The notes: generated by a model not told the origin, from the sequence alone. 64,000 nt of DNA from Lysobacter sp. 5GHs7-4 (GCF_021284765.1 NZ_CP089924.1:1010001-1074000), one strand, 5' to 3'. Shown: positions 53,036 through 62,533, numbered from the stretch's first letter. Numbers and translations are program-made.

Positions 53036-54880
53036 TCAGCGCGCCGGCGTGTAGCGCAAGGTCAGGAACCACTCGCGGCCGGGCTGGTTGTAGAACGAGA
53101 TGGTTTCGTAATCGCGGTCGAACACGTTGGCCACGCGCGCCTGCAGCGACCACGACGGCGTGAACGCGTATTCGGCGCGCAGGTCCAGCGTGCCGTAGCC
53201 GGCGACGGTGCGGCTGTTGGCGACGTCGTCGTAGCGCGCGCCGGAGGCGACCGCGGTGAGGCCGAAGCGGAAGTCGCCGAAGGCGCGGTCGATGTCCACG
53301 CGCGCGCTGCGCTTGGCGCGGCGCGGCAGGTCGTTGCCGGCGAAGAAGCCGACGCGGTTCTCGCTGTCGAGGAAGCTGGCGCTGGCGGCCACGGTCCACT
53401 CGGCGACGGTGGTGTCGATGCCGATCTCGGCGCCGCGCACGCGTGCGCGCTCGATGTTGTTGGGCAGGAAGATCGACGCGTCGTAGGCGATCAGGTCGTC
53501 GACCTGGGTGCTGAACCCGTCGATGCGCGCATTGAAGCGCTCGCCGCGGTAGGCCAGGCCCAGTTCCCAGGTCTTGGATTCTTCCGGACGCAGCGCGGGG
53601 TTGCCGAAGAAGGGGTAGTACAGCTCGTTGAAGGTCGGCGCCTTGAACGCGGTGCCGTAGCCGGCGGTCACGCGCCAATGCTCGGCGAAGCCCAGGCCCC
53701 AGGCGATGCTGCCGGTGGTGTGGCCGCCGAACTGGTCGTTGTCGTCGCGGCGCAGGCTGGCCTCGAGCGACTGCGCCCCGAAGCGCCCCTGGTACTGGAC
53801 GAAACCGGCGCGGTTGTCGCGCTCGTTCTTGTCGTAGGCGGTGTCGCTGTCGGCGTGGTCGCGCAGCCAGTCGAAGCCGACGCTCAACAGTTGGCCCTCG
53901 CCGATGCCGAAATCGGTCTGCGCGGTCAAGCTGTCGCGGTTGGTGACGAAATAGCCGTTGGCGACGTTGCCGAGGAAGTTGTCGGACTCGTCGCGGTTGC
54001 GGCCGGCGCTGACCTGCAGGCTCACCGTTTCGGAAGGGCGCCAGGTCGCCTTGGCACCGATCACCTGCTGCACGATCTCGGAATAGTTGACGAAGCTGCC
54101 GTCGTATTCGTTCGCGCCCTCGGCGCGCAGCGCGTGGCCTTCGAAGCTCAGCGTGTCGGTGGCGTCGAAACCGCCGCGCAGCGACAGCGAGCGGTTGCGG
54201 TAACCGTCGCGGTCGGGCTCTTCGGTGAAGCAGCCGGCGAACAGGGTGCTGGAACCGTTGCAGGCGTTGATGCCGTCGGTGCGCTGGTAGGCGGCGTCGG
54301 CGCCGAACCAGCCGCGGCCGATGCGGCCGCCGATGCCGGCGCTCGCCTCGCGGCCGCCATGGCTGCCGACGGTGACGCTGCCGCGCGGGGCGACCGCGTC
54401 GCGGTCGCGGCGGGTGAAGATCTGGATCACGCCGCCGATGGCGTCGGCGCCGTACAGGCTGGAACGCGGGCCGCGCACGATTTCGACGCGGTCGATCAGC
54501 GCCATCGGCAGGTCCTGGAACGAGGCCAGGCCGGAGGTCGCCGAGCCCATGCGGATGCCGTCGACCAGCACCAGCACGTGGTCGGTCTCGCTGCCGCGCA
54601 GCGACAGCGTGGTCAGCTTGCCCAGGCCGCCCTGGTTGCCGATCGAAATGCCGGCGCGGCCGCGCAGCAGGTCGGGCAGCGAGCGCGCCTGGCTGCGCGC
54701 GATGTCCTCGTGGGTGATCACTTCCACCGGCGACAGCGCGTCGTTGGCGCTGATCGCGGTGCGGGTGGCGGTGACCACGACGTCGTCCAGGTCGGTGGCG
54801 TCGTCATGGGGCTGGGCCTGGGCCAGGGCGGGCAGGGCGAGGGCGGCGGCGATGGCCAGGGACAGCTTGGGAACACGCAT
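53036..54880 (-). CDS. btuB: TonB-dependent vitamin B12 receptor
   Basis: A 614-aa outer-membrane receptor from ATG 54880 (CTGGAG 9 bases upstream). Signal peptide MRVPKLSLAIAAALALPALAQA is followed by the TonB box DDVVVTATRT, the plug domain (SLPDLLRGRAGISIGNQGGLGKLTTLSLRGSETDHVLVLVDGIRMG) and a 22-strand barrel ending WFLTLRYTPAR. Length and plug motifs match BtuB, and the gene is behind a cobalamin riboswitch (55020-55196), which makes the B12 role firm. It would import cobalamin with TonB energy. Confidence 0.95.
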   Translation of the reverse strand: MRVPKLSLAIAAALALPALAQAQPHDDATDLDDVVVTATRTAISANDALSPVEVITHEDIARSQARSLPDLLRGRAGISIGNQGGLGKLTTLSLRGSETDHVLVLVDGIRMGSATSGLASFQDLPMALIDRVEIVRGPRSSLYGADAIGGVIQIFTRRDRDAVAPRGSVTVGSHGGREASAGIGGRIGRGWFGADAAYQRTDGINACNGSSTLFAGCFTEEPDRDGYRNRSLSLRGGFDATDTLSFEGHALRAEGANEYDGSFVNYSEIVQQVIGAKATWRPSETVSLQVSAGRNRDESDNFLGNVANGYFVTNRDSLTAQTDFGIGEGQLLSVGFDWLRDHADSDTAYDKNERDNRAGFVQYQGRFGAQSLEASLRRDDNDQFGGHTTGSIAWGLGFAEHWRVTAGYGTAFKAPTFNELYYPFFGNPALRPEESKTWELGLAYRGERFNARIDGFSTQVDDLIAYDASIFLPNNIERARVRGAEIGIDTTVAEWTVAASASFLDSENRVGFFAGNDLPRRAKRSARVDIDRAFGDFRFGLTAVASGARYDDVANSRTVAGYGTLDLRAEYAFTPSWSLQARVANVFDRDYETISFYNQPGREWFLTLRYTPAR

Positions 54881-54894
54881 GAGCAAACTCCAGG

Positions 54895-54916
54895 GGCGCG
54901 GCGGTCTTGCCGCGCC
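54895..54916 (-). promoter_or_regulatory. Hairpin in front of the btuB ribosome binding site
   Basis: GGCGCGGC and GCCGCGCC pair around a 6-base loop and end directly before the CTGGAG ribosome binding site. This is the probable expression platform of the riboswitch, able to block translation. Confidence 0.55.
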
Positions 54917-55019
54917 GTCGATCCAGGGAGTTGCGAGGAGAGGGGCAGGGGCCGCGAGCGGGCGTGGGACACGCCGACGTCGCCGCCGCGACGCCCTCCG
55001 CATCGCAACCAGTCGCGCG

Positions 55020-55196
55020 TCGGGGCCGGTCTCCGGACTCGCGAGCCGGGGCCGTAGCCCCGCCCGCGGCGCCTTCCCGTGCTCAGCACAGTGGCGGTTG
55101 CCGCGGTCGTCTCGCTTACCGTTGCGGGGGCAGTGCCGGGCTGGCCCGATCGCGCTGTACCAGCGCTGGGACGTCACCGGCTTCCCGTTTCAACCC
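55020..55196 (-). ncRNA. Cobalamin riboswitch
   Basis: Read on the minus strand, the conserved elements occur in the right order: AACGGGAAGCCGGTGACGTC, then CTGCCCCCGCAACGGTAAG, the B12 box GCCACTGTGC, and AGTCCGGAGACCGGCC. These define the adenosylcobalamin aptamer. It is upstream of btuB, whose synthesis should fall when cobalamin is plentiful. Confidence 0.95.
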
Positions 55197-55269
55197 TGAC
55201 GGCGGATGCCGGGGGTCACCTCGAAGCGCGCGCAGTCTACGGCATTGGGGGGCTGGGGCCAAAAAGCAG

Positions 55270-55440
55270 CCCTCATCCGGTCCTTCGGGCCACCCTCTGC
55301 CGCCACTGTCGGTGTCCTGAGCCCTGCTCCCTTGGGAGAAGGGTTGGGATGAGGGTTCGGCGCGAGCGAGTGCCTCCAACTCGATCTCGGACCCTCATCC
55401 GGCGCTACGCGCCACCTTCTCCCGAGCGAGAAGGGAAAAG
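55270..55440. repeat. Dispersed CCCTCATCCGG repeats upstream of btuB
   Basis: CCCTCATCCGGTCCTTCGGG (55270) and CCCTCATCCGGCGCTACGCG (55392) are two copies of one repeat, with an inverse piece GAAGGGTTGGGATGAGGG between them. CTTCTCCCGAGCGAGAAGGG (55414-55433) forms a hairpin. No gene was found in 55197-55546. Confidence 0.6.
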
Positions 55441-55546
55441 CCAAGGCAACCGAGCCCGTGGGATGTGGTGAGCCAAGGGCGAACCGCATCAATGCTGCGC
55501 GCCGCAGCGCAATAGCGCCCGGTCCCAGCGCAAAAACGAGGCCGCC

Positions 55547-55951
55547 TTACTCCCGCTCTTCCGCCTCGTCGCGCCCCTCGCCCGCCGGCTCGTCGTCGAA
55601 CCCGTCGTCGTAGGACGGCGGCATCGCCACCGTGTCCTCGGTCAGCACCGTGGTGCGCACCGGCGCGGCGGCCGGGCGGTTGCGCGGTGCCGGCAGCAGG
55701 GCGGTGGCGGCTTCGGCGGCGGCGATGAGTTCGTTGCGGCGCTGGTCCGGAATCTCCTGCCAATGGCAGTCCAGCAGCGCGCCCTCGATCGCATAGAGCA
55801 GGTTGAGGGTGGGCTTGAAGCCGGCGCGCTTGACGCGCATGAAAGCCTCGACCGTGCCGATCGCGGCGATGTCCTCGTGCGAGCGCAGGCCGACCTGGCG
55901 CAGCCAGGCCGCGCTCTTGGGGCCGATGTTGCGCAGCTTGGCCGCGCTCAT
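55547..55951 (-). CDS. TfoX C-terminal domain protein
   Basis: A 134-aa protein from ATG 55951, which overlaps the stop of the preceding gene (ATGA). It begins with the TfoX-C helix-hairpin-helix-like domain (LRNIGPKSAAWLRQVGLRSHEDIAAIGTVEAFMRVKRAGFKPTLNLLYAIEGALL) and ends in an acidic tail. The domain is found in competence regulators; without TfoX-N, a direct regulatory role is uncertain. Confidence 0.88.
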   Translation of the reverse strand: MSAAKLRNIGPKSAAWLRQVGLRSHEDIAAIGTVEAFMRVKRAGFKPTLNLLYAIEGALLDCHWQEIPDQRRNELIAAAEAATALLPAPRNRPAAAPVRTTVLTEDTVAMPPSYDDGFDDEPAGEGRDEAEERE

Positions 55952-56430
55952 CGCAGCGACTCCACGAAGGCCTGCGCGATCGCTTCCAGGCCGCGCTGGT
56001 CGTCGGCATCGAAGCGCTCCAGCTTGGGGCTGTCCAGGTCGAACACGCCGATCAGTTCGCCGTTCAAGGACAAAGGCACCACCAGCTCGGAGTTCGATGC
56101 CGAATCGCAGGCGATGTGCCCCGGGAAGCGGTGCACGTCGGCGATGCGCTGGGTCTGCCCGGTCGAGGCCGCGGCGCCGCACACGCCCTTGTCCAGCGGG
56201 ATGCGGATGCAGGCCGGCAGGCCCTGGAAGGGGCCGACCACCAGCTCGCGGCCGTCGTAGAAGTAGAAGCCGACCCAGTTGAGGTCCGGCAGGGCGTGAT
56301 AGACCAGCGCCGACAGATTGGCCGCGTTGGCGACACGGTCGCGCTCGCCCTCGATCAGGGCGCGCGCCTGGGCCAGGAGCAGGTCGTATTGTTCCGGCTT
56401 GCTGCCGGACAGAGGGTTGGCGGCGAACAT
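55948..56430 (-). CDS. msrC: Free methionine-(R)-sulfoxide reductase (GAF type)
   Basis: A 160-aa single GAF domain. NWVGFYFYDGRELVVGPFQG, then CIRIPLDKGVCGAAASTGQTQRIADVHRFPGHIACDSASNSELVVP carries the three Cys of fRMsr enzymes (in ACIRI, GVCG and ACDS). It repairs oxidised free methionine with thioredoxin. Translationally coupled to the TfoX-C gene. Confidence 0.92.
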   Translation of the reverse strand: MFAANPLSGSKPEQYDLLLAQARALIEGERDRVANAANLSALVYHALPDLNWVGFYFYDGRELVVGPFQGLPACIRIPLDKGVCGAAASTGQTQRIADVHRFPGHIACDSASNSELVVPLSLNGELIGVFDLDSPKLERFDADDQRGLEAIAQAFVESLR

Positions 56431-56503
56431 ACCGCGAGTGTAGCAGCGGCACGCCCGGGCATTACCATGGCCGGATACCGCCCCCCGAAGTCCGCCGCCG
56501 AGG

Positions 56504-57262
56504 ATGCCGATGACCGAGCCTGGCCCGACCTTGCCCGCCTTCCGCGAACGCGGCCATCAGGTCACGCGGCTGGAAAGCTTCGTCGACGCCGCGTTCGCGT
56601 TCTCGCTGACGATGCTGGTGATCCTGTTCAACGAATTGCCCGACACCGTCGCCGAACTGCGCGAGGCCTTGCGGCGGGTGCCGACCTTCGTGTTCTGCTT
56701 CGTGCTGATCGCGCTGTTCTGGGGCGCGCACAACCGCTGGAGCCGCCGCTACGGTCTCGACGACGGCCGTTCGATCGTGCTCAGCCTGGCGCTGGTGCTG
56801 GTGGTGATGATCTACGTCTATCCGCTGCGCATGGTGGTATCCAGCGCGATGTCGATGTTCACCGGCGGCTGGGTCAAGAGCGAACTGGGCATCGACCCCG
56901 CGCATTGGAACGCCGACCTGCAGACCGCCTTCATGGTCTACGCCACCGGCTTCGGCCTGCTGTCGTGGATCGTGTGCGAACTCAACCGCCACGCGCTGCG
57001 CCACGCCGAGCGCTTGGGCTTGAGCGAGGGCGAGCGCTACGAAACCCGCACCGAGATCGGCCTGCACTGGATCCTGACCGGCAGCGCGGTGGTGAGCCTG
57101 CTGCTGAGCCTGCTGGCCTTGTCCTTCGGCGAAAGCCCGCCGCGCCTGGTCGCGGCGCTGCCGGTGTGGGTGTACATGGCGCTGGGCGCGGCGATGCCGG
57201 CCTACGCGATCCGGCGCGGCCGCGCATGGTCGGCACGCCAGACCGGCGGAGCCGCCGCTTGA
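56504..57262 (+). CDS. TMEM175/DUF1211-like membrane protein
   Basis: A 252-aa protein with about six membrane helices. RLESFVDAAFAFSLTMLVI near the start resembles the RxxxFSDxxFAxxxT motif that lines the pore of TMEM175 potassium channels, but Ser is replaced by Val. The rest includes LIALFWGAHNRWSRRYG, where the TMEM175 family has similar residues. Channel function is inference. Its stop overlaps the TTG start of bioD. Confidence 0.6.
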   Translation: MPMTEPGPTLPAFRERGHQVTRLESFVDAAFAFSLTMLVILFNELPDTVAELREALRRVPTFVFCFVLIALFWGAHNRWSRRYGLDDGRSIVLSLALVLVVMIYVYPLRMVVSSAMSMFTGGWVKSELGIDPAHWNADLQTAFMVYATGFGLLSWIVCELNRHALRHAERLGLSEGERYETRTEIGLHWILTGSAVVSLLLSLLALSFGESPPRLVAALPVWVYMALGAAMPAYAIRRGRAWSARQTGGAAA

Positions 57263-57930
57263 GCGCACGCAGCTATTTCGTCACCGGCACCGACACCGGC
57301 ATCGGCAAGTCGGTGGCCAGCGCCACGTTGCTGCACGCGCTGCGCGCGCAGGGCCTGCGCGCGGTCGGCATGAAGCCCGTCGCCAGCGGCTGCGAGGTCA
57401 CGCCGCAGGGCCTGCGCAACGAAGATGCCTTGCTGCTGCAGGCCGCCAGCGCGCCCGTGCCGGACTACGCCGACATCAACCCCTACGCCCTGCGCGCGCC
57501 GCTGGCGCCGGAGCTGGCGGCCGCCGACGACGGCGTCGAGATCGCCCTGCCGGTGCTGCTGAGCGCGTACCGGCGCCTGGCCGCGCAGGCCGACGCGGTG
57601 GTGGTGGAGGGCGTGGGCGGCTGGGCCGCGCCGCTGTCGGCTGGCCTGGACCAGGCCGAGCTGGCGCGCGCGCTGGAGGCGCAGGTGGTGTTGGTGGTCG
57701 GATTGCGGCTAGGCTGCATCAACCACGCGCGCCTGACTGCGCGCGCGATCGAGGCCGAGGGGCTGCCTCTGATCGGCTGGATCGCCAATGAGATGGACCC
57801 TCATATGGACCGCCGCGACGACAATTTCCGTTTGTTGCAAGACCGCCTGCGCGTGCCGTGCTGGGGCCGGCTGCCGTATGCGCCTCAACCCGATCCGCTG
57901 CGTTTTTCGCCCCGGCTGCAGGTGCCGTAA
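57259..57930 (+). CDS. bioD: Dethiobiotin synthetase
   Basis: A 223-aa ATP-dependent carboxylase-type enzyme that closes the ureido ring of dethiobiotin. The P-loop is GTDTGIGKS and the substrate loop is GMKPVASGC; VVEGVGGWAAPL and VGLRLGCINHARLT are the later conserved blocks. No ATG is available; TTG 57259 overlaps the previous TGA (TTGA) and gives the right N-terminus. Isolated from other bio genes. Confidence 0.92.
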   Translation: MSARSYFVTGTDTGIGKSVASATLLHALRAQGLRAVGMKPVASGCEVTPQGLRNEDALLLQAASAPVPDYADINPYALRAPLAPELAAADDGVEIALPVLLSAYRRLAAQADAVVVEGVGGWAAPLSAGLDQAELARALEAQVVLVVGLRLGCINHARLTARAIEAEGLPLIGWIANEMDPHMDRRDDNFRLLQDRLRVPCWGRLPYAPQPDPLRFSPRLQVP

Positions 57931-57953
57931 GCGCCCGGCTCCCGTGACTTTGT

Positions 57954-57964
57954 GGGGGGGGGGG
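57954..57964 (+). repeat. G11 homopolymer tract upstream of the RND efflux genes
   Basis: Eleven consecutive G residues followed by C, about 90 bp before the adaptor start. Such tracts slip in replication and can tune promoter spacing. Confidence 0.9.
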
Positions 57965-58054
57965 CGGCGGGCGGACTGTTAGACTTTTCGTAGGAACTTG
58001 CACGATCAACCGAGCGCTCGCGCTCTAGACAACGATGGAACCGGAGTCTTACCC

Positions 58055-59224
58055 ATGATCATGATCCCGCGTTCGGCGGCCCTGGCCTTCGCACTGGCCC
58101 TTGCCCTCACTGCTTGCGGCGGTGGCGAAGAACAAGCCGGCGGCGTGCCGCCCCCGCCGGAGTTGGGCGTGATCAAGGTGCAGCCGGCGAGCGTGCCGCT
58201 GCAGAAGGATCTGGTCGGCCGCCTGGCCGCGTATCGCAGCGCCGACGTGCGCGCGCGCGTGCCGGGCGTGCTGCAGCGCCGCGTCTACGCCGAAGGCAGC
58301 GACGTGCGCGAGGGCCAGGTGCTGTTCGAAATCGATCCGGCGCAGATGCAGGCCGAAGTCGGCCAGGCCCAGGCCTCGCTGGCCTCGGCGCAAGCCAACT
58401 ACGCCAACGCCAAGGCCGCCGCCGACCGCGCGCGCCGCCTGGCGCCGGAGAAGTTCATCTCGCGCTCCGACCTGGACAACGCGCTGGCCGCCGAACGCAG
58501 CGGTTCGGCGGCGGTGAAGCAGGCCGAGGCGGCGCTGGCCAATTCGCGCATCAACCTGGGTTACGCCACCGTGCGTTCGCCGATCAACGGCCGCGCCGGC
58601 AAGCAGCAGGTCACCGAGGGCGCGCTGGTCGGGCAGGGCACGCCGACGCTGCTGACCACGGTCGATCAGATCGACCAGCTGTACGTGAACTTCTCGCTCA
58701 GCGTGTCGGAACTGGAACAGATCCGCCGCGCCCAGGGCGGACAGGCGCAGGGCGAGACCCAGGTGCAGGTGGTGCTGCCCGACGGCACCGTCTACCAGCG
58801 CCCGGGCACGATGGATTTCTCCGGCGACGTGGTCGATCCGGCCACCGGCGCGATCGCGCTGCGCGCACGCGTGCCCAACCCCGACAAGACCCTGCTGCCC
58901 GGCACCTACGTGACCCTGAAGGCCACGCTGGGCAACCAGGCCAATGCGTTCCTGGTGCCGCAGGCGGCGCTGCAGCGCGACGCCGGCGGCTCCTACATGC
59001 TGGTGGTGGGCGCCGACGGCAAGGTCGCGCGCAAGGGCGTGACCGCCGACCGCAGCCAGGGCGGCAACTGGGTGATCAGCAACGGCCTGGCCGCGGGCGA
59101 CCAGGTGGTGGTCTCCGGCATCCAGCGCGCGGTGCCGGGCGAGGCGGCCAAGGCCACGCCCTGGCAGCCCGAGGGCAAGAAGGACCAGCCTGCCGCAGGC
59201 GCGGCGCCCGCCGCCAAGGACTGA
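58055..59224 (+). CDS. RND efflux periplasmic adaptor (AcrA/MexA type)
   Basis: A 389-aa lipoprotein from ATG 58055 (GGAG upstream). Lipobox LTACGGG. It contains the split lipoyl segments (ARVPGVLQRRVYAEGSDVREGQVLFEID and YATVRSPINGRAGKQQVTEGALV), the alpha-hairpin between them, and the barrel domain ending in VVVSGIQRAVPGEAAK. It joins the pump encoded next to an outer-membrane channel, which is not in the window. Confidence 0.94.
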   Translation: MIMIPRSAALAFALALALTACGGGEEQAGGVPPPPELGVIKVQPASVPLQKDLVGRLAAYRSADVRARVPGVLQRRVYAEGSDVREGQVLFEIDPAQMQAEVGQAQASLASAQANYANAKAAADRARRLAPEKFISRSDLDNALAAERSGSAAVKQAEAALANSRINLGYATVRSPINGRAGKQQVTEGALVGQGTPTLLTTVDQIDQLYVNFSLSVSELEQIRRAQGGQAQGETQVQVVLPDGTVYQRPGTMDFSGDVVDPATGAIALRARVPNPDKTLLPGTYVTLKATLGNQANAFLVPQAALQRDAGGSYMLVVGADGKVARKGVTADRSQGGNWVISNGLAAGDQVVVSGIQRAVPGEAAKATPWQPEGKKDQPAAGAAPAAKD

Positions 59225-59233
59225 GCGACCGCC

Positions 59234-62200
59234 ATGTCCAGATTCTTCATCAATCACCCGGTGTTCGCCTGGGTCATCGCGATCCTGATCACGCTCGGCG
59301 GCGTGCTCGCGATCTTCAACCTCGGCGTCGAGTCCTATCCCAACATCGCCCCGCCGCAGGTGGGCATCTCGGCCAGCTACCCCGGCGCCAGCGCCGAAAC
59401 CGCCGAAGGCGCGGTCACCCAGGTGATCGAGCAGCAGCTGACCGGTATCGACAACCTCGATTACTTCAGCTCCTCGTCCAGCGCCTCGGGCGGCTCCTCG
59501 ATCACCCTGACCTTCGCGCCCGGCACCGATCCTGATATCGCCCAGGTGCAGGTGCAGAACAAGGTCGCCCTGGCGACGCCGCGACTGCCGGAAGAAGTGA
59601 CCCGGCAGGGCGTGGTGGTGGCCAAGTCGAATTCGAACTTCCTGATGGTGGTGGCGCTGCGTTCGGAAAATCCGGGCGTGGACACCAACGCGCTCAGCGA
59701 CATGATCGGTTCGCGCGTGCTCGACCAGATCGCGCGCGTGCCCGGCGTGGGCAGCACCCAGCAGTTCGGCAGCGAATACGCCATGAACATCTGGCTCAAC
59801 CCCGAGCAGCTGCAGGGCTACGGTCTGTCGGCGACCCAGGTGCTGAGCGCGGTGCGCGGCCAGAACGTGCAGTTCGCGGCCGGTTCGATCGGCGCCGAGC
59901 CCTCGCCGCAGGAGCAGGCCTACACCGCCACGGTCTCCGCCGAGGGTCGCTTCAGCACGCCCGAGGAGTTCGGCAACATCATCCTGCGCGCCAACGCCGA
60001 CGGCACTACGGTGCGCTTGAAGGACGTGGCCCGGATCAAGATCGGTTCGCAGTCCTACGGCTTCGAAGCGCGCTGGAACGGCGCCCCGACCGGCGCCTTC
60101 GCCGTGCTGCTCAGCCCCGGCGCCAACGCCCTGGGCGTGGCCGAGGCGGTGCGCAAGCGCATGGACGAGCTGCAGACCAGCTTCCCGCAGGGCGTGAAGT
60201 GGTTCTCGCCCTACGACACCTCGACCTTCGTGCGCATCTCGGTGGAGGAGGTCGTCAAGACCCTGCTCGAGGCGATCGTGCTGGTGTTCCTGGTGATGCT
60301 GATCTTCCTGCAGAACTTCCGCGCCACCCTGATCCCGACCCTGGTCATCCCGATCGCGCTGATGGGCACGTTCCTGGGCATGTACATCCTCGGGTTCACC
60401 ATCAACCAGCTCAGCCTGTTCGGCATGGTGCTGGCGATCGGCATCGTGGTGGACGACGCGATCGTGGTGATCGAGAACGTCGAACGCATCATGACCGAGG
60501 AGGGCTTGAACGCCCGCCAGGCCACGATCAAGGCGATGAGCCAGATCAGCGGCGCGGTGGTGGCAATCACCGTGGTGCTGGCGGCGGTGTTCATCCCCAG
60601 CGCGTTCCAGGGCGGTTCGGCCGGCGAGATCTACAAACAGTTCGCGATCACCATCGCCATGGCGATGGCGTTCTCCGCGTTCCTCGCGCTGGGTTTCACC
60701 CCGGCGCTGTGCGCGAGCATGCTCAAGCCGACCGAGCACCATAAGTCCAACTTCGTCTTCCGCGCCTTCAACACGGTCTACAACAAGGTCGCCAACACCT
60801 ACGTCGGCCACATCGGCAGCGCGGTCAAGCACGCGCCGCGCTGGATGGCGGTGTTCGTGGCGCTGGCGGTGTTGTGCGGTTTCCTGTTCACCCGCCTGCC
60901 GGGCAGCTTCCTGCCCGAAGAGGACCAGGGTTACGCGCTGGCGCTGGTGCAGCTGCCGCCGGGCGCGACCATGCGCCGCACCCAGGCCGTGTTCGACGAC
61001 ATGCGCAAGGCCCTGGAGAAGCAGGAGGGCTACGACGGCATGATGGAAGTGGCCGGCTTCAGCTTCGTCGGTCAGGGCGAGAACATGGGCATGGCCTTCA
61101 TTCGCCTGAAGCCCTGGGGCGAGCGCAAGGTCGACGCGAGTACCTTCATCCAGACCACCTACGGCACCTTGGCCGGCATCCGCGACGCGCAGATCTTCGT
61201 GATCAACCTGCCCACCGTGAGCGGCCTGGGTTCGTTCGGCGGCTTCGACATGTACCTGCAGGACCGCGGCGGCAAGGGCCGCGAGGCCCTGGCCGAGGCG
61301 CGCAATATCCTGTTGGGCAAGGCCGGCGAGAACAAGGCGCTGACCGGCGTGCGTCCGAACACGCAGGAAGATTCGCCGCAGCTCAAGCTCGACGTCGACC
61401 GCGTGCAGGCGCAGGCCATGGGCCTGTCGGTGAACGACATCTACAGCTCGATCCAGCTGATGCTGGCGCCGGTCTACGTCAACGACTTCGTCGACAACGG
61501 CCGCATCAAGCGCGTGACCATGCAGGCCGACGCGCAGTACCGCACCGGTCCGGAAGCCTTGAGCCGCTTCTACACGCCCAACCCGTCGGCGGCGACCAAC
61601 GTCGACGGCAGCGCGGCGGACGTCACCACCAACGCGATGATTCCGCTGACCAACGTGGTCCACAGCAAGTGGATCATGGCCTCGCCCTCGCTGACCCGTT
61701 ACAACGGTTACTCGGCGGTCGAGATCGTGGGTTCGCAGGCGCCGGGACACAGCTCGGGCGAGGCCATGAACGCGATGCAGGCGATCGTGGACAACGACCT
61801 GCCGGAAGGTTTCGGCTACGACTGGACCGGCCAGTCCTATCAGGAAATCCTGTCGGGCAATCAGGCGCCGATGCTGATGGCGCTATCGATCCTGGTGGTG
61901 TTCCTGTGCCTGGCGGCCTTGTACGAAAGCTGGTCGGTGCCGGTGGCGGTGTTGCTGGTGGTGCCGCTGGGCGTGCTCGGCGCGGTGGTGTTCTCGTTGC
62001 TGCGCGGTCTGCCCAACGACATCTACTTCAAGATCGGCCTGATCACGGTGATCGGTCTGGCGGCGAAGAACGCGATCCTGATCGTGGAGTTCGCGATCGA
62101 GCAGCGGCAGGCGGGCAAGACCTTGCGCGAGGCTACGATCGAGGCCTGCAAGCTACGGTTCCGTCCGATCCTGATGACGTCGTTCGCGTTCATCATGGGC

Positions 62201-62419
62201 GTGATTCCGCTGGCGATCTCTTCGGGCGCGGGCGCCAATTCGCGTCATGCGATCGGCACCGGCGTGATCGGCGGCATGATCTTCGCGACCTTCCTGGGCG
62301 TGCTGTTGATCCCGGTGTTCTATGTGGTGGTGCGCCGGATCCTGGGCGACAAGTTGGACGAGGCGCCGAAGATCGTGCGTCACGACGACGAGCCGCCGGT
62401 GGTCAAGCCGGCGACTTGA
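59234..62419 (+). CDS. RND multidrug efflux pump (AcrB/MexB type)
   Basis: A 1061-aa trimeric inner-membrane transporter. It has 12 helices and two large periplasmic loops. The proton-relay segment is GMVLAIGIVVDDAIVVIENVERIM (Asp-Asp in helix 4), with the Lys and Thr partners in later helices (GLAAKNAILIVEFA). It starts MSRFFINHPVFAWVIAILITLGG, as in AcrB. Ten bp downstream of the adaptor; no outer-membrane factor follows, so TolC/OprM must come from elsewhere. Followed by a terminator. Confidence 0.97.
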   Translation: MSRFFINHPVFAWVIAILITLGGVLAIFNLGVESYPNIAPPQVGISASYPGASAETAEGAVTQVIEQQLTGIDNLDYFSSSSSASGGSSITLTFAPGTDPDIAQVQVQNKVALATPRLPEEVTRQGVVVAKSNSNFLMVVALRSENPGVDTNALSDMIGSRVLDQIARVPGVGSTQQFGSEYAMNIWLNPEQLQGYGLSATQVLSAVRGQNVQFAAGSIGAEPSPQEQAYTATVSAEGRFSTPEEFGNIILRANADGTTVRLKDVARIKIGSQSYGFEARWNGAPTGAFAVLLSPGANALGVAEAVRKRMDELQTSFPQGVKWFSPYDTSTFVRISVEEVVKTLLEAIVLVFLVMLIFLQNFRATLIPTLVIPIALMGTFLGMYILGFTINQLSLFGMVLAIGIVVDDAIVVIENVERIMTEEGLNARQATIKAMSQISGAVVAITVVLAAVFIPSAFQGGSAGEIYKQFAITIAMAMAFSAFLALGFTPALCASMLKPTEHHKSNFVFRAFNTVYNKVANTYVGHIGSAVKHAPRWMAVFVALAVLCGFLFTRLPGSFLPEEDQGYALALVQLPPGATMRRTQAVFDDMRKALEKQEGYDGMMEVAGFSFVGQGENMGMAFIRLKPWGERKVDASTFIQTTYGTLAGIRDAQIFVINLPTVSGLGSFGGFDMYLQDRGGKGREALAEARNILLGKAGENKALTGVRPNTQEDSPQLKLDVDRVQAQAMGLSVNDIYSSIQLMLAPVYVNDFVDNGRIKRVTMQADAQYRTGPEALSRFYTPNPSAATNVDGSAADVTTNAMIPLTNVVHSKWIMASPSLTRYNGYSAVEIVGSQAPGHSSGEAMNAMQAIVDNDLPEGFGYDWTGQSYQEILSGNQAPMLMALSILVVFLCLAALYESWSVPVAVLLVVPLGVLGAVVFSLLRGLPNDIYFKIGLITVIGLAAKNAILIVEFAIEQRQAGKTLREATIEACKLRFRPILMTSFAFIMGVIPLAISSGAGANSRHAIGTGVIGGMIFATFLGVLLIPVFYVVVRRILGDKLDEAPKIVRHDDEPPVVKPAT

Positions 62420-62436
62420 GTCGCGACGCGATGAAC

Positions 62437-62466
62437 GAAAAGCCCGCCGAAAGGCGGGTTTTTTTT
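62437..62466 (+). terminator. Rho-independent terminator of the RND operon
   Basis: CCCGCC and GGCGGG pair around GAAA and are followed by TTTTTTTT, 18-47 bases after the pump stop. Confidence 0.92.
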
Positions 62467-62533
62467 GACGCGCATTTGTCGCGTCACTTCCGAGCGTTTC
62501 AGCCCGTGTCGCCCGCAACAGCACTATCTCCCT

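Noticed and set aside
53036..55177. btuB starting at 55177
   Set aside because: The extension would be read from the cobalamin riboswitch; the signal peptide begins at ATG 54880.
58049..61750. A 1233-aa minus-strand ORF opposite the RND genes
   Set aside because: It is an antisense shadow of the adaptor and pump, with His/Arg/Gln-rich sequence and no domain.
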